Assembly: GCF_002135415.1 (NCBI RefSeq)
Contig: NZ_NEGJ01000002.1
Coordinates: forward strand, 310,001-374,000
Direction: 5' to 3'
DNA: 64,000 nucleotides
From: Acinetobacter sp. ANC 3832
GTDB taxonomy: Bacteria > Pseudomonadota > Gammaproteobacteria > Pseudomonadales > Moraxellaceae
Below, piece by piece: positions 56,667 through 64,000 of this stretch; position 1 is the first letter of the stretch; each line of letters begins with the position of its first letter. Both the position numbers and the translations under genes were made by a program. The notes beneath the pieces are model-generated. The model was not told where the DNA came from. It worked only from the letters and a program-made list of their open reading frames with translations, and did not search any database.

Positions 56667-57974
56667 ATGAGTAATACTGAACAAGTTAACGTTCCAAGTT
56701 TGGATCGCAGTAAACGATTTGCAACCATTGCTTTAATTGTTGCTGTCGTGGCATGGATTATTTTAATCATTTGCGCCAAAGTCATGCCTGAATACGCATG
56801 GTTTATCCATATTCTCATGTTGGGTGCAGAGGCAGGTGTTGTCGGCGGCTTAGCTGATTGGTATGCCATTACGGTACTGTTTAGAAATCCCTTTGGCAAA
56901 ATTCCGATTCCTAAATTTTTAAAACACCACACAGAAATTATTCCACGCAATAAAGCCCGTATAGCAGAGTCTATGGGGAAGTTTGTTCAGGAAAATTTTC
57001 TATCACCACAAGTGGTTGAGAAAAGTTTAAAAGATACTGATTTAAGTTTAGCGATTGGTAAATGGCTCGCGAATCCACAAAACAATACTCAAGTGGTTGA
57101 TGTGATTCAGCAAACTGTGCCGAAAATTTTTGAATTTGTTGGACAAGAACAAATTGGTCATTTTATTCAAAATAATAGCGTGCAATGGGTACGAAATACT
57201 CGTGTAAATCAGCTTGCCAGTGAAATGTTGCGTGCTGTATTGGAAAATGATTTCCATCAAGATGTTTTACAGCGGGGCTTAGATGTCGCACATGAATGGA
57301 TGATGAATAATCCTGAAAAAACCCGTGAACTGACGCAAACCATGTTTAAAGAACTCGGGGTTTCACGTCTTGCCAAAGGTGCGAGTTGGATTGGCATTGA
57401 TGTGGAACAACGCACCATTGATTCTTTACTGGAAAAAGTAGAATCAATGTTGGCAGATCCGGAACATCCAATTCGTCAGAAAATTGAAGAAATCGCCAAT
57501 GAACTTAAAGTTCAACTGGCTGATAACAGTAGTAATGCAAGCCTACGCTTAAATGATACCAAAAATGCCCTGCTCGACAGTTCATCCGTTTTGAATTTTA
57601 TTACAGGCGCTGTGGTGATTCTCTGTGATGCAATCAAAACTGATTTGATGAAGCCTGATTCTGGCATTGCGATGAACTTACGTGTTGCCATTCAACAAGT
57701 GGGTGAAAATTTAATTCAAAATCAATCTGTCCGTGAGCTTTTAAATGATCGAATGAGTGGTATCGCTGTTAATTTAAGTGACCAATACAGCGAGAAAGTC
57801 ATTCGTTTTATCAGTGAACGCATTCATGAATGGGATTCGAGTGAAATGATTGGCAAGATTGAAAGTGAAGTTGGTGGTGACTTGCACATGATTCGTGTCA
57901 ATGGTGTAGTGGTTGGTGCATTTATTGGTTTAACTTTGGGTGTGATTCGCGCGATTATTGATTTTTTGATTTAA
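56667..57974 (+). CDS. DUF445 family membrane protein
   Basis: A 435-residue protein with a membrane helix at about 20-42 and another at the C-terminal end (about 412-434). The characteristic phrase G-G-L-A-D-W-Y-A-I-T-V-L-F-R-N-P-F-G lies near 65-82, the DUF445 signature. Between the helices is a long helical region. The role is unknown. It follows the lipoprotein gene closely. A loose hairpin near 58089-58125 may end transcription. Confidence 0.88.
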   Translation: MSNTEQVNVPSLDRSKRFATIALIVAVVAWIILIICAKVMPEYAWFIHILMLGAEAGVVGGLADWYAITVLFRNPFGKIPIPKFLKHHTEIIPRNKARIAESMGKFVQENFLSPQVVEKSLKDTDLSLAIGKWLANPQNNTQVVDVIQQTVPKIFEFVGQEQIGHFIQNNSVQWVRNTRVNQLASEMLRAVLENDFHQDVLQRGLDVAHEWMMNNPEKTRELTQTMFKELGVSRLAKGASWIGIDVEQRTIDSLLEKVESMLADPEHPIRQKIEEIANELKVQLADNSSNASLRLNDTKNALLDSSSVLNFITGAVVILCDAIKTDLMKPDSGIAMNLRVAIQQVGENLIQNQSVRELLNDRMSGIAVNLSDQYSEKVIRFISERIHEWDSSEMIGKIESEVGGDLHMIRVNGVVVGAFIGLTLGVIRAIIDFLI

Positions 57975-58234
57975 AGATTTATAACCTTAAAGCTATTCAA
58001 TGAAAATGTTATGGCGAATAGTATTGTTCAATCAGGCTAAATAAAATCGTGAAACATTGATCAAATAGCTAGCGTGGAACGTGATAAATTAATAAAAAAC
58101 TTAATCAATCATGATTGGGGTTTTTGTATATACGATAACCAATTGATTTATATGTAATTAAATTAAAGGTTTCGCATAAAGTGTATTATGTTAATTTTAG
58201 GAAATCTTAAATTAAAGCTAGCAAATCGACTGTT

Positions 58235-58651
58235 CTATTTAAAGAAATAATGAGGCTTTTCTAAAAAAACTAACTCCATTTTTCTAGTTATATGTACGCT
58301 ATATTTTAAATTTTGTGGCTTTTTATTTTTAGAATTACTGAAATGTTCTAAAAAAACCATAGGTAGTTGTATTCTATATTTTTTTATCCAATGAATTAAA
58401 GTAGTGTCCCAAACATAATCTCCATCTGAATATATACAAAATGGAATAGAATCCCCACTATATGGATCTGTCGTATGACTAATAAATTGAAGTTGAAGTT
58501 GATCATCTAGCTCTAAATATTTTAAAATATCAGTAGTGAAATCTAGTGTTAAAACATCCTTATAATTTTCAATAGTAGGCTGACTCAATATTTTTTTATC
58601 TGGAAATTTCTCTCTATAGACTGCCAAATATTTTAATTTTTTCTTTTTCAT
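58235..58651 (-). CDS. Hypothetical protein, AT-rich accessory ORF
   Basis: I do not recognise this 138-residue protein. It is lysine-rich at both ends, with aromatic-rich phrases in the middle (Y-S-D-G-D-Y-V-W-D-T-T-L-I-H-W-I). It has no signal peptide or membrane helix. Base use is more AT-rich than in the flanking genes, which suggests transfer. It lies 50 bases after another orphan ORF on the same strand. It could be one of the many small immunity or effector-associated proteins, but nothing shows this. Confidence 0.55.
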   Translation of the reverse strand: MKKKKLKYLAVYREKFPDKKILSQPTIENYKDVLTLDFTTDILKYLELDDQLQLQFISHTTDPYSGDSIPFCIYSDGDYVWDTTLIHWIKKYRIQLPMVFLEHFSNSKNKKPQNLKYSVHITRKMELVFLEKPHYFFK

Positions 58652-58701
58652 ATTACTGAAAACATTAAAAGCGAATAGTCATTTATAAAACATAAAATAT
58701 C

Positions 58702-58902
58702 TTATGACAAATTAGAAAGTCTAGCTCTATTTAACATAATGGCGCTTATGCGAAATTCAGTTGTAAGCCCCAAGTAGAAATATCCATTTTTTTCTAAAAA
58801 AATAGTACTACTCAATGATACATAAATAAGCGAATCATTTAATTCTATTTTAGCGCCATAGCAACCTGCTAAACTGACAGCAATATAGTTTTCTACACCC
58901 AT
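58702..58902 (-). CDS. Small hypothetical ORF, perhaps a gene fragment
   Basis: A 66-codon frame with no recognisable family. The ATG has a stop codon two codons upstream and no ribosome site, and lies only five bases from the divergent aminotransferase start. The translated sequence has regular hydrophobic strand-like stretches (I-A-V-S-L-A-G-C-Y-G, F-Y-L-G-L-T-T-E-F-R-I). It may be a real small gene or the 3' remnant of a larger one left by a rearrangement. Confidence 0.35.
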   Translation of the reverse strand: MGVENYIAVSLAGCYGAKIELNDSLIYVSLSSTIFLEKNGYFYLGLTTEFRISAIMLNRARLSNLS

Positions 58903-58907
58903 TCGTC

Positions 58908-60065
58908 ATGATCGAAATCCATTCTAAACTCCCTGCTCAAGGCGTCACTATTTTCAGCATCATGACGGCAATGGCGCAACGCTTAAACGCACTGAATTTA
59001 TCACAAGGTTTTCCAGATTTTCCTGCACCACCAGATTTATTAGAAGCACTCAGCCAAGCGACCTTAGATGGCTTTAACCAATACGCTTCAGGGGATGGAC
59101 TCCTTCCATTACGTGAACAAGTGGCACAACTCTTTTCTAAGCGTGATGCAATTAAACTTGATCCTATTTCTGAAATCACCATTACACCCGGTGCAACCAT
59201 TGGTATTTTTAGTGCGATTCAAGCCATCATCCATGCAGGTGATGAAGTCATTATTTTTGACCCAAGCTATGACAGTTATGCACCAAGCGTACAATTAGTC
59301 GGTGGGAAAGCCATTCATATTGCATTGAATGCACCTGAGTTTTCAGTGGACTGGAATCAAGTGAAAGATGCCATTACAGATAAAACCCGTATGGTGATTG
59401 TGAATACACCACACAATCCAACAGGTGCGATTTGGTCATGTCAAGATTGGCTGAATTTAATTGAACTTATTCAAGATAAAAATATTGTTGTATTGTCGGA
59501 TGAAGTTTATGAACATCTAATTTATGACGATGCAAAACACATTTCAGCACTCACCTTCCCTGAATTGAGAGATCGTTGTTTTGTGGTGGGTTCATTTGGT
59601 AAAACTTTTCATGTGACAGGTTGGAAAACAGGTTATTGCATTGCCTCACCAGAACTGATGAAGGTCTTTCGTCAAATTTACCAATTTGCCAATTTCTGTG
59701 GTGTAACGCCTATACAAATGGCACTTGCCAACTACATGCAACAACATCCTGAACATATTGATGGCTTATCGAGTTTCTACCAACAAAAACGAGATTTATT
59801 TATTTCAGGTTTGGAAGGTTCTAAATTCAGCCTGATTCCATCACAAGGAACCTTCTTTCAAAATGTAGATTACAGTGCGATTCGCCCAGACTTAAATGAT
59901 GTCGAAATGTGCAAATATTTAGCCGAAGAACATAAAATCGTGGCAATTCCAGTCTCTGTTTTTTATCAACAAGCACCTGAAAATTTACGTTTAATCCGTT
60001 TCTGCTTTGCCAAAAAAGATGAAACACTGATGCAAGCCTGTGAAATATTAAGACGCGTTTTTTAA
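58908..60065 (+). CDS. ybdL: Methionine aminotransferase, YbdL-like
   Basis: PLP-dependent class I/II aminotransferase of 385 residues. It aligns by eye with E. coli YbdL, a methionine-preferring transaminase, from S-K-L-P onward. It has L-N-L-S-Q-G-F-P-D-F, N-T-P-H-N-P-T-G, the PLP Asp/Tyr in L-S-D-E-V-Y-E-H, the Schiff-base lysine in S-F-G-K-T-F-H-V-T-G-W-K and the final R-F-C-F-A-K-K. A role in the methionine salvage end-step or methionine breakdown is likely. The ATG has no ribosome site. A TATAGT element 18 bases before it would give a very short leader. Confidence 0.88.
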   Translation: MIEIHSKLPAQGVTIFSIMTAMAQRLNALNLSQGFPDFPAPPDLLEALSQATLDGFNQYASGDGLLPLREQVAQLFSKRDAIKLDPISEITITPGATIGIFSAIQAIIHAGDEVIIFDPSYDSYAPSVQLVGGKAIHIALNAPEFSVDWNQVKDAITDKTRMVIVNTPHNPTGAIWSCQDWLNLIELIQDKNIVVLSDEVYEHLIYDDAKHISALTFPELRDRCFVVGSFGKTFHVTGWKTGYCIASPELMKVFRQIYQFANFCGVTPIQMALANYMQQHPEHIDGLSSFYQQKRDLFISGLEGSKFSLIPSQGTFFQNVDYSAIRPDLNDVEMCKYLAEEHKIVAIPVSVFYQQAPENLRLIRFCFAKKDETLMQACEILRRVF

Positions 60066-60120
60066 GATGTCTCTTTAAGATCGACTTAATGCATTATGAT
60101 TAAAATATAAGAATCATAAA

Positions 60121-60152
60121 GTCTGAGTTACTCAAATGCTCAGACTTTTTTT
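60121..60152 (+). terminator. Rho-independent terminator of the aminotransferase gene
   Basis: GTCTGAG (60121-60127) and CTCAGAC (60139-60145) pair and are followed by a run of seven T. Confidence 0.8.
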
Positions 60153-60212
60153 ATTGTAGCTATGCTATTGTGATCTAAAGATAATAGACCACGGATTGGA
60201 TAAAAAACTCAA

Positions 60213-61580
60213 ATGCCACCTCGTCCAAATATGATTCATCATCCAAAATTCTGGAAAGCATTTTTAATCTTTCTAGTACCCTTAATTGCAACCAATATTC
60301 TGCAAAACCTGTCAGGTACGATTAATACAATTTTTGTCGGTCAAATGCTCGGAGTCGATGCAATTGCCGCGATTTCGGTGTTTTTCCCCATTCTGTTTTG
60401 TTTATTGGCATTCGTGATTGGTTTGTCTGGTGGTGCGACGGTTTTAGTCGGGCAAGCATGGGGAGCCAAAGACCTCGATAAAGTGCAACGCGTAGTCGGT
60501 TCAACTTTATTTATGACCCTGATTGGTGGCAGTATCATTGCAATTTTGGGTGTGGTTTTTGCCAAGCAAATTTTACTGCTTCTCGGGATTGATCCCAAAG
60601 TTATGCACCTGTCTTTGCCTTATGTTCAATGGATGCTCGTTGGAAGTCCACTGCTCTTTATCTATATTATTTACACCTCTATTTTACGTGGTGTGGGCGA
60701 TAGTATTACACCGCTGATTGCTTCAGGCATGACCATTCTGATTGGTTTAATGGTGACACCTGTACTCATTGCAGGCTATTTTGGTTTTCCTAAAATGGGC
60801 ATTATTGCGCCCGCCATTGCCTCATTGATTGGGTTCTCAGCCGTTTTACTCTTTTTATATGTCTATTTAAATAAGAAAAATCATCCACTCAAGCTTGACC
60901 GTAACTTAATTAGCCATATTAAACATGAGCCAGAACTGAGCCGAATCATTCTTAAACTTGGTGTTCCAACGGGTATTCAAATGATCACCAACTCTGTGGC
61001 AGGTTTGGTGATTATTGGTTTGGTCAATCATTATGGTTCACATGCCACTGCGGCATATGGTGCGGTCAATCAGGTTCTCAATTACATTCAATTTCCGGCC
61101 TTATCCATTTCAATCGCCGCGTCTATTTTTGCAGCACAAGCCATTGGTGCAGGTAAGTCTGAATTATTACGTAAAGTTACTCGAACGGCTCTGGTGATGA
61201 ATATCATTATTACCGGTAGTTTGGTCGCACTTGCTTATCTATTCTCTAAATATTTAATGGCACTCTTTATCACAGATCCTGACGTGATTGCCTTAGGTCA
61301 GCAATTACTCTTCATTGTGTTGTGGTCATTTTTATTCTTTGGTGCAAGTTCTATTTTTGCTTCCATCATGCGTGCAAGTGGCACTGTCACTGTCCCTATG
61401 CTGATCAATATTTTTGCTATTCTTGCCATTGAAGTGCCATGCGCTTATTTGTTCAGTCAATGGTGGGGCTTACAAGGAATTTGGTACGCCTATGCCTTAG
61501 CCTTTGTTTCACTGTGTGTTTTACAAGGCTTGTATTATCAATTTGTGTGGAAGAAAAAGGCGATCAAAACACTCATCTAA
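60213..61580 (+). CDS. MATE-family efflux transporter
   Basis: Inner-membrane cation-coupled drug or metabolite exporter. The 455 residues form twelve hydrophobic segments in two MatE repeats. Typical phrases are N-T-I-F-V-G-Q-M-L-G-V-D-A-I-A-A-I-S, G-A-T-V-L-V-G-Q-A-W-G-A, and their counterpart in the second half, Y-G-A-V-N-Q-V-L-N-Y...A-A-Q-A-I-G-A-G. It is of the NorM/DinF-like type. The substrate is not predictable. It stands alone between two terminators. Confidence 0.92.
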   Translation: MPPRPNMIHHPKFWKAFLIFLVPLIATNILQNLSGTINTIFVGQMLGVDAIAAISVFFPILFCLLAFVIGLSGGATVLVGQAWGAKDLDKVQRVVGSTLFMTLIGGSIIAILGVVFAKQILLLLGIDPKVMHLSLPYVQWMLVGSPLLFIYIIYTSILRGVGDSITPLIASGMTILIGLMVTPVLIAGYFGFPKMGIIAPAIASLIGFSAVLLFLYVYLNKKNHPLKLDRNLISHIKHEPELSRIILKLGVPTGIQMITNSVAGLVIIGLVNHYGSHATAAYGAVNQVLNYIQFPALSISIAASIFAAQAIGAGKSELLRKVTRTALVMNIIITGSLVALAYLFSKYLMALFITDPDVIALGQQLLFIVLWSFLFFGASSIFASIMRASGTVTVPMLINIFAILAIEVPCAYLFSQWWGLQGIWYAYALAFVSLCVLQGLYYQFVWKKKAIKTLI

Positions 61581-61637
61581 TGACCATTATTTTAAATTTT
61601 CTATTCAGCGATAACTTAGTCACTTAATTTTAAAAAT

Positions 61638-61668
61638 AAAAAAGACCTGTAGCAACAGGTCTTTTTTA
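61638..61668. terminator. Bidirectional terminator between MATE and SDR genes
   Basis: AAAAAAGACCTGT and ACAGGTCTTTTTT form a 13-bp stem around AGCA. Confidence 0.88.
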
Positions 61669-61682
61669 TCAATTTAAATCAA

Positions 61683-62528
61683 TTATTTCGGTTCGAGTTT
61701 TTTACTAAACTTCGTCGCAAAACCAGTAATTTTTTGATAGCCCGTCGGTAAAATACGTTGGATAATATCTAAAGTTTTTGCATCATTACCAATCAATAAA
61801 CGACGCTTATCTTTTAATACTGCATCCAGAATTTGCTGTGCTGCTTCTTCCGCAGGCATACGTAATAATTTATTAAATGCTTTAGCTGATTTTTCAGGGT
61901 TCATGCCCAAAGAACGCAAACTATCATTCATACGTGCATCATTGGCAATGTTGGTACGAATACCGCCTGGATGTACACAAAGTGCACTCACACCACATTT
62001 TTCCAAATCAAGTTCTTGGCGTAAAGATTCAGTAAAACCACGTACAGCAAACTTACTTGAGTTATAAGCAGATTGTGTTGGTTGTGCAGTCAAACCAAAT
62101 AAGCTAGATGTATTGATGATGTGACCTTCACCTGATTTCTTGATATATGGGAGGAATTCTTTGGTGCCGTAAACGACGCCCCAATAGTTGATGCCCATAA
62201 TCCATTCAAGGTCTTCATAGCTCGCACCTTCAACAGTCGAACCCAATGCTACGCCTGCGTTGTTGAAAATCATGTTCACTGAACCATGATTTTGTACAGT
62301 TGCTTCAGCCCATTGCTTCATTTGATCACGGTCAGCAACATTCACTTTTTGACTGGTCACACGTACGTTATAAGGTTTTACCAGTTCAACTGTTTCAGCC
62401 AGTCCTTTTTCATTTACATCGCTCAGTGATAAATGGCAACCTGCTTTAGCAAGTAAAACTGCCAATTGTTGCCCCATACCAGAGCCTGCACCTGTAATTG
62501 CTGCGACTTTATTTTTAAAATTTTTCAT
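61683..62528 (-). CDS. Short-chain dehydrogenase/reductase
   Basis: NAD(P)-dependent oxidoreductase with a Rossmann fold, 281 residues. The cofactor loop is T-G-A-G-S-G-M-G, then N-N-A-G-V-A. The catalytic Ser is in N-T-S-S-L-F-G, and Y-N-S-S-K holds the Tyr and Lys. The ATG at 62528 has AAGGA upstream. The frame runs 18 codons further, without support. It is divergent from a TetR gene and carries a strong promoter with a palindrome inside. The substrate is unknown; acyl or aromatic alcohols are common for this type in Acinetobacter. Confidence 0.9.
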   Translation of the reverse strand: MKNFKNKVAAITGAGSGMGQQLAVLLAKAGCHLSLSDVNEKGLAETVELVKPYNVRVTSQKVNVADRDQMKQWAEATVQNHGSVNMIFNNAGVALGSTVEGASYEDLEWIMGINYWGVVYGTKEFLPYIKKSGEGHIINTSSLFGLTAQPTQSAYNSSKFAVRGFTESLRQELDLEKCGVSALCVHPGGIRTNIANDARMNDSLRSLGMNPEKSAKAFNKLLRMPAEEAAQQILDAVLKDKRRLLIGNDAKTLDIIQRILPTGYQKITGFATKFSKKLEPK

Positions 62529-62588
62529 GGAGTTTCCTTGTTTGAATTTTCCGCACAAAGCAATTTCAGTTGTGCAGCTCACTTGATT

Positions 62589-62617
62589 ACTATAAATTTG
62601 ACAATAGTTATTGTCAA
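62589..62617 (-). promoter_or_regulatory. Promoter of the SDR gene
   Basis: On the minus strand, TTGACA (62617-62612), a 17-base spacer, then TATAGT. This is an almost perfect sigma70 promoter. The spacer is largely occupied by the palindrome at 62598-62617, so a bound repressor would block it. Confidence 0.75.
62598..62617. promoter_or_regulatory. TetR-type operator palindrome
   Basis: Perfect nine-base arms TTGACAATA and TATTGTCAA are separated by GT, in the divergent region between the SDR and TetR genes. It overlaps the -35 box of the SDR promoter. The symmetry is seen; assignment to the adjacent TetR protein is inference. Confidence 0.7.
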
Positions 62618-62679
62618 TATAATATACTAAGCTTTTACTGCTGAATCTTTAGACAAAAACACTAACATAGGTTTCAGCA

Positions 62680-63420
62680 GTGTTTATTGATAAAATGTTG
62701 CAAATTGCACAGTACAATTGGTACAAATTCACTATGACTCAAGAACTTTTACATACAAACGGCGCGCTAGAAAAACCAATAAAAAAAGCGACCAAAGAAC
62801 GCCAATTTAAAGGCATGTCTTTGGTCGAGCGCAAACTCGCACGACGAGAAAAGCTCATTGAAGCAGGCATTGAAACCTATGGCACACATGGTTTTTTTTC
62901 AGTTACGGTAAAAGATGTCTGTAATGAAGCCAAGCTGACTGAACGTTATTTTTATGAATCATTTAAGAAAAGCGAAGAGCTGTTTCAAACCATTTTTTTA
63001 CAATTAATTGAGTCACTTCAGCAAAATGTAATGCAAGCAGTCATGCAAGCTTCTTCAGATCCCAAAAAAATGATTGAAGTCGGTTTAAGTACTTTATTTA
63101 CGCTCATCAAAAATGATCCACGTATGGCTCGAATTATTTATATTGATGCAATGTTGGTTCAAGAACTACATAACCATGCCACCATTCACGAAACAATGAG
63201 CCAATTTGACCGTATGATTCATACTTTTGTGATGCTGATGATGCCGCATATTGATCGTAGTGAGCAGGAAATTTCTTTAATCGCCACAGGCTTAAATGGC
63301 TACGTCACACAAGTTGCAATTCGCTGGGTCACAGGTGGTTTTAAGCTCTCTTTAGAGGATGTTTTAATGGCATGCCAAACCGTATTTATGTCACTACTTG
63401 ACACTTTTTCAGAAAAGTAA
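62680..63420 (+). CDS. TetR-family transcriptional regulator
   Basis: A one-component repressor of up to 246 residues. The N-terminal HTH reads K-L-I-E-A-G-I-E-T-Y-G-T-H-G-F-F-S-V-T-V-K-D-V-C...L-T-E-R-Y-F-Y-E-S-F. The ligand domain is all-helical and not recognisable. GTG 62680 has AGG eight bases upstream; ATG 62695 and ATG 62734 are alternatives, the last giving M-T-Q-E-L-L. It is divergent from the SDR gene and likely represses it through the palindrome at 62598-62617, and perhaps itself. Confidence 0.88.
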   Translation: MFIDKMLQIAQYNWYKFTMTQELLHTNGALEKPIKKATKERQFKGMSLVERKLARREKLIEAGIETYGTHGFFSVTVKDVCNEAKLTERYFYESFKKSEELFQTIFLQLIESLQQNVMQAVMQASSDPKKMIEVGLSTLFTLIKNDPRMARIIYIDAMLVQELHNHATIHETMSQFDRMIHTFVMLMMPHIDRSEQEISLIATGLNGYVTQVAIRWVTGGFKLSLEDVLMACQTVFMSLLDTFSEK

Positions 63421-63607
63421 ATTTATTCATTTTTCACCCAATGGATCGATGATTTAACTTTCAGTTAAATATAATTTATTGAATATCCATACATTTCATT
63501 CAACCAAATGTCATGGATTATTCATGGTTTCGACTAAGAATTGTCACAAATCGTTGCTAAATTCATCGAACAGCCCCTTTTTGCAATGATACTGTCATAA
63601 TTAATCT

Positions 63608-63625
63608 TTGTAATAAGCCTGTCAT
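63608..63625 (+). promoter_or_regulatory. PHO box candidate before phoB
   Basis: Two seven-base units at eleven-base pitch, TTGTAAT (63608) and CTGTCAT (63619), match the PhoB-binding repeat (consensus CTGTCAT) at five and seven positions. It lies 43 bases before the phoB start, as expected for autoregulation. Confidence 0.5.
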
Positions 63626-63667
63626 AAATAAAAAACGGTCCACCGTTCATTAATAGGATATTGCGTT

Positions 63668-64000
63668 GTGAAAGATGACTACATTTTAATTGTCGATGAC
63701 GAACTTCCGATTCGAGAAATGATCCATACTTCTTTGGACATGGCAGGCTTTCAATGCTTACAAGCCGAAGATGCAAAACAAGCACATCAAATGATTGTCG
63801 ATCAACGCCCGTCGCTTATCTTATTAGATTGGATGATGCCGGGTGGTGTAAGCGGCGTCGATTTATGCCGTCGCTTAAAACGTGATGAAAATCTTTCTGA
63901 AATTCCAGTGATTATGCTGACTGCGCGTGGCGAAGAAGACCATAAAGTTCAAGGTCTTGACGCAGGTGCAGATGATTACATGACCAAACCATTCTCTACA
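63668..64000 (+). CDS. phoB: Phosphate regulon response regulator PhoB (3' partial)
   Basis: The receiver domain is visible. It starts K-D-D-Y-I-L-I-V-D-D-E, has the phosphorylated Asp in L-I-L-L-D-W-M-M-P-G, the Thr in M-L-T-A-R-G-E-E and the Lys in T-K-P-F-S. W-M-M-P-G and the spacing are typical of PhoB, which activates phosphate-starvation genes with PhoR. The start is GTG 63668, with AGGA nine bases upstream. The DNA-binding half and any phoR lie beyond the window. Confidence 0.88.
   Translation, partial: MKDDYILIVDDELPIREMIHTSLDMAGFQCLQAEDAKQAHQMIVDQRPSLILLDWMMPGGVSGVDLCRRLKRDENLSEIPVIMLTARGEEDHKVQGLDAGADDYMTKPFST

Overview
The window looks like a chromosomal core segment of an Acinetobacter species (Moraxellaceae, Gammaproteobacteria). 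The base composition is AT-rich. Supporting gene content includes an Omp33-36-like porin, dciA next to lpxC, a pyrE/crc pair, the dcw order murG-murC-ddl-ftsQ-ftsA-ftsZ-lpxC, a proteobacterial gshA and a YbdL-like methionine aminotransferase. I see no insertion sequence, prophage, CRISPR array, rRNA or tRNA. The first gene (DUF805) is cut at its 5' end and the last (phoB) at its 3' end.

Layout. 1-5.6 kb: DUF805 protein, MscS channel, rsmE, waaA, and an ArsR regulator with an Old Yellow Enzyme behind a large dyad operator. 5.6-13.7 kb: prfB with its programmed frameshift, a decayed porin remnant, an intact porin, then recJ-pdxH, glmM and guaB on the minus strand. 13.9-21 kb: YkgJ-like cysteine-cluster protein, an MBL-fold protein, a TMEM165/GDT1 transporter behind a probable yybP-ykoY Mn2+ riboswitch, and aceE-aceF. 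21-31 kb: M23 peptidase, dciA, lpxC, ftsZ, ftsA, ftsQ, ddl, murC, murG. 31-38 kb: MFS transporter, gshB, small accessory genes, pyrE/crc, a GGA-rich Csr/Rsm-type small RNA candidate, an ArsC/Spx-like protein and a DUF2147 protein. 38-48 kb: HSL-type esterase, a degenerate and a canonical GGDEF protein, GST, outer-membrane and ankyrin proteins, an HPF/RaiA-like factor, a Tsx-like channel, two GNAT acetyltransferases and a single-HKD PLD-like protein. 48-58 kb: parE-yqiA, a lipase-like hydrolase, an SH3-like exported protein, dsbB-gshA, DUF924, a lipoprotein and DUF445. 58-64 kb: two AT-rich orphan ORFs, a methionine aminotransferase, MATE efflux, a divergent SDR/TetR pair with a shared palindrome, and phoB behind a possible PHO box.

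The genes are mostly housekeeping: cell division and envelope building (waaA, lpxC, mur/fts/ddl, glmM), pyruvate oxidation (aceEF), glutathione synthesis (gshA, gshB), nucleotide synthesis (guaB, pyrE), DNA maintenance (recJ, parE, dciA) and translation (prfB, rsmE). I did not find a clearly new multi-gene system. The observations most worth a second look are the GGA-repeat RNA downstream of crc, the Mn riboswitch plus hairpin before the GDT1 gene, a Crc protein that keeps the full ExoIII-type active site, a GGDEF protein that lost catalysis but kept its c-di-GMP I-site, and the nested 48-bp dyad before the ArsR/ene-reductase pair.
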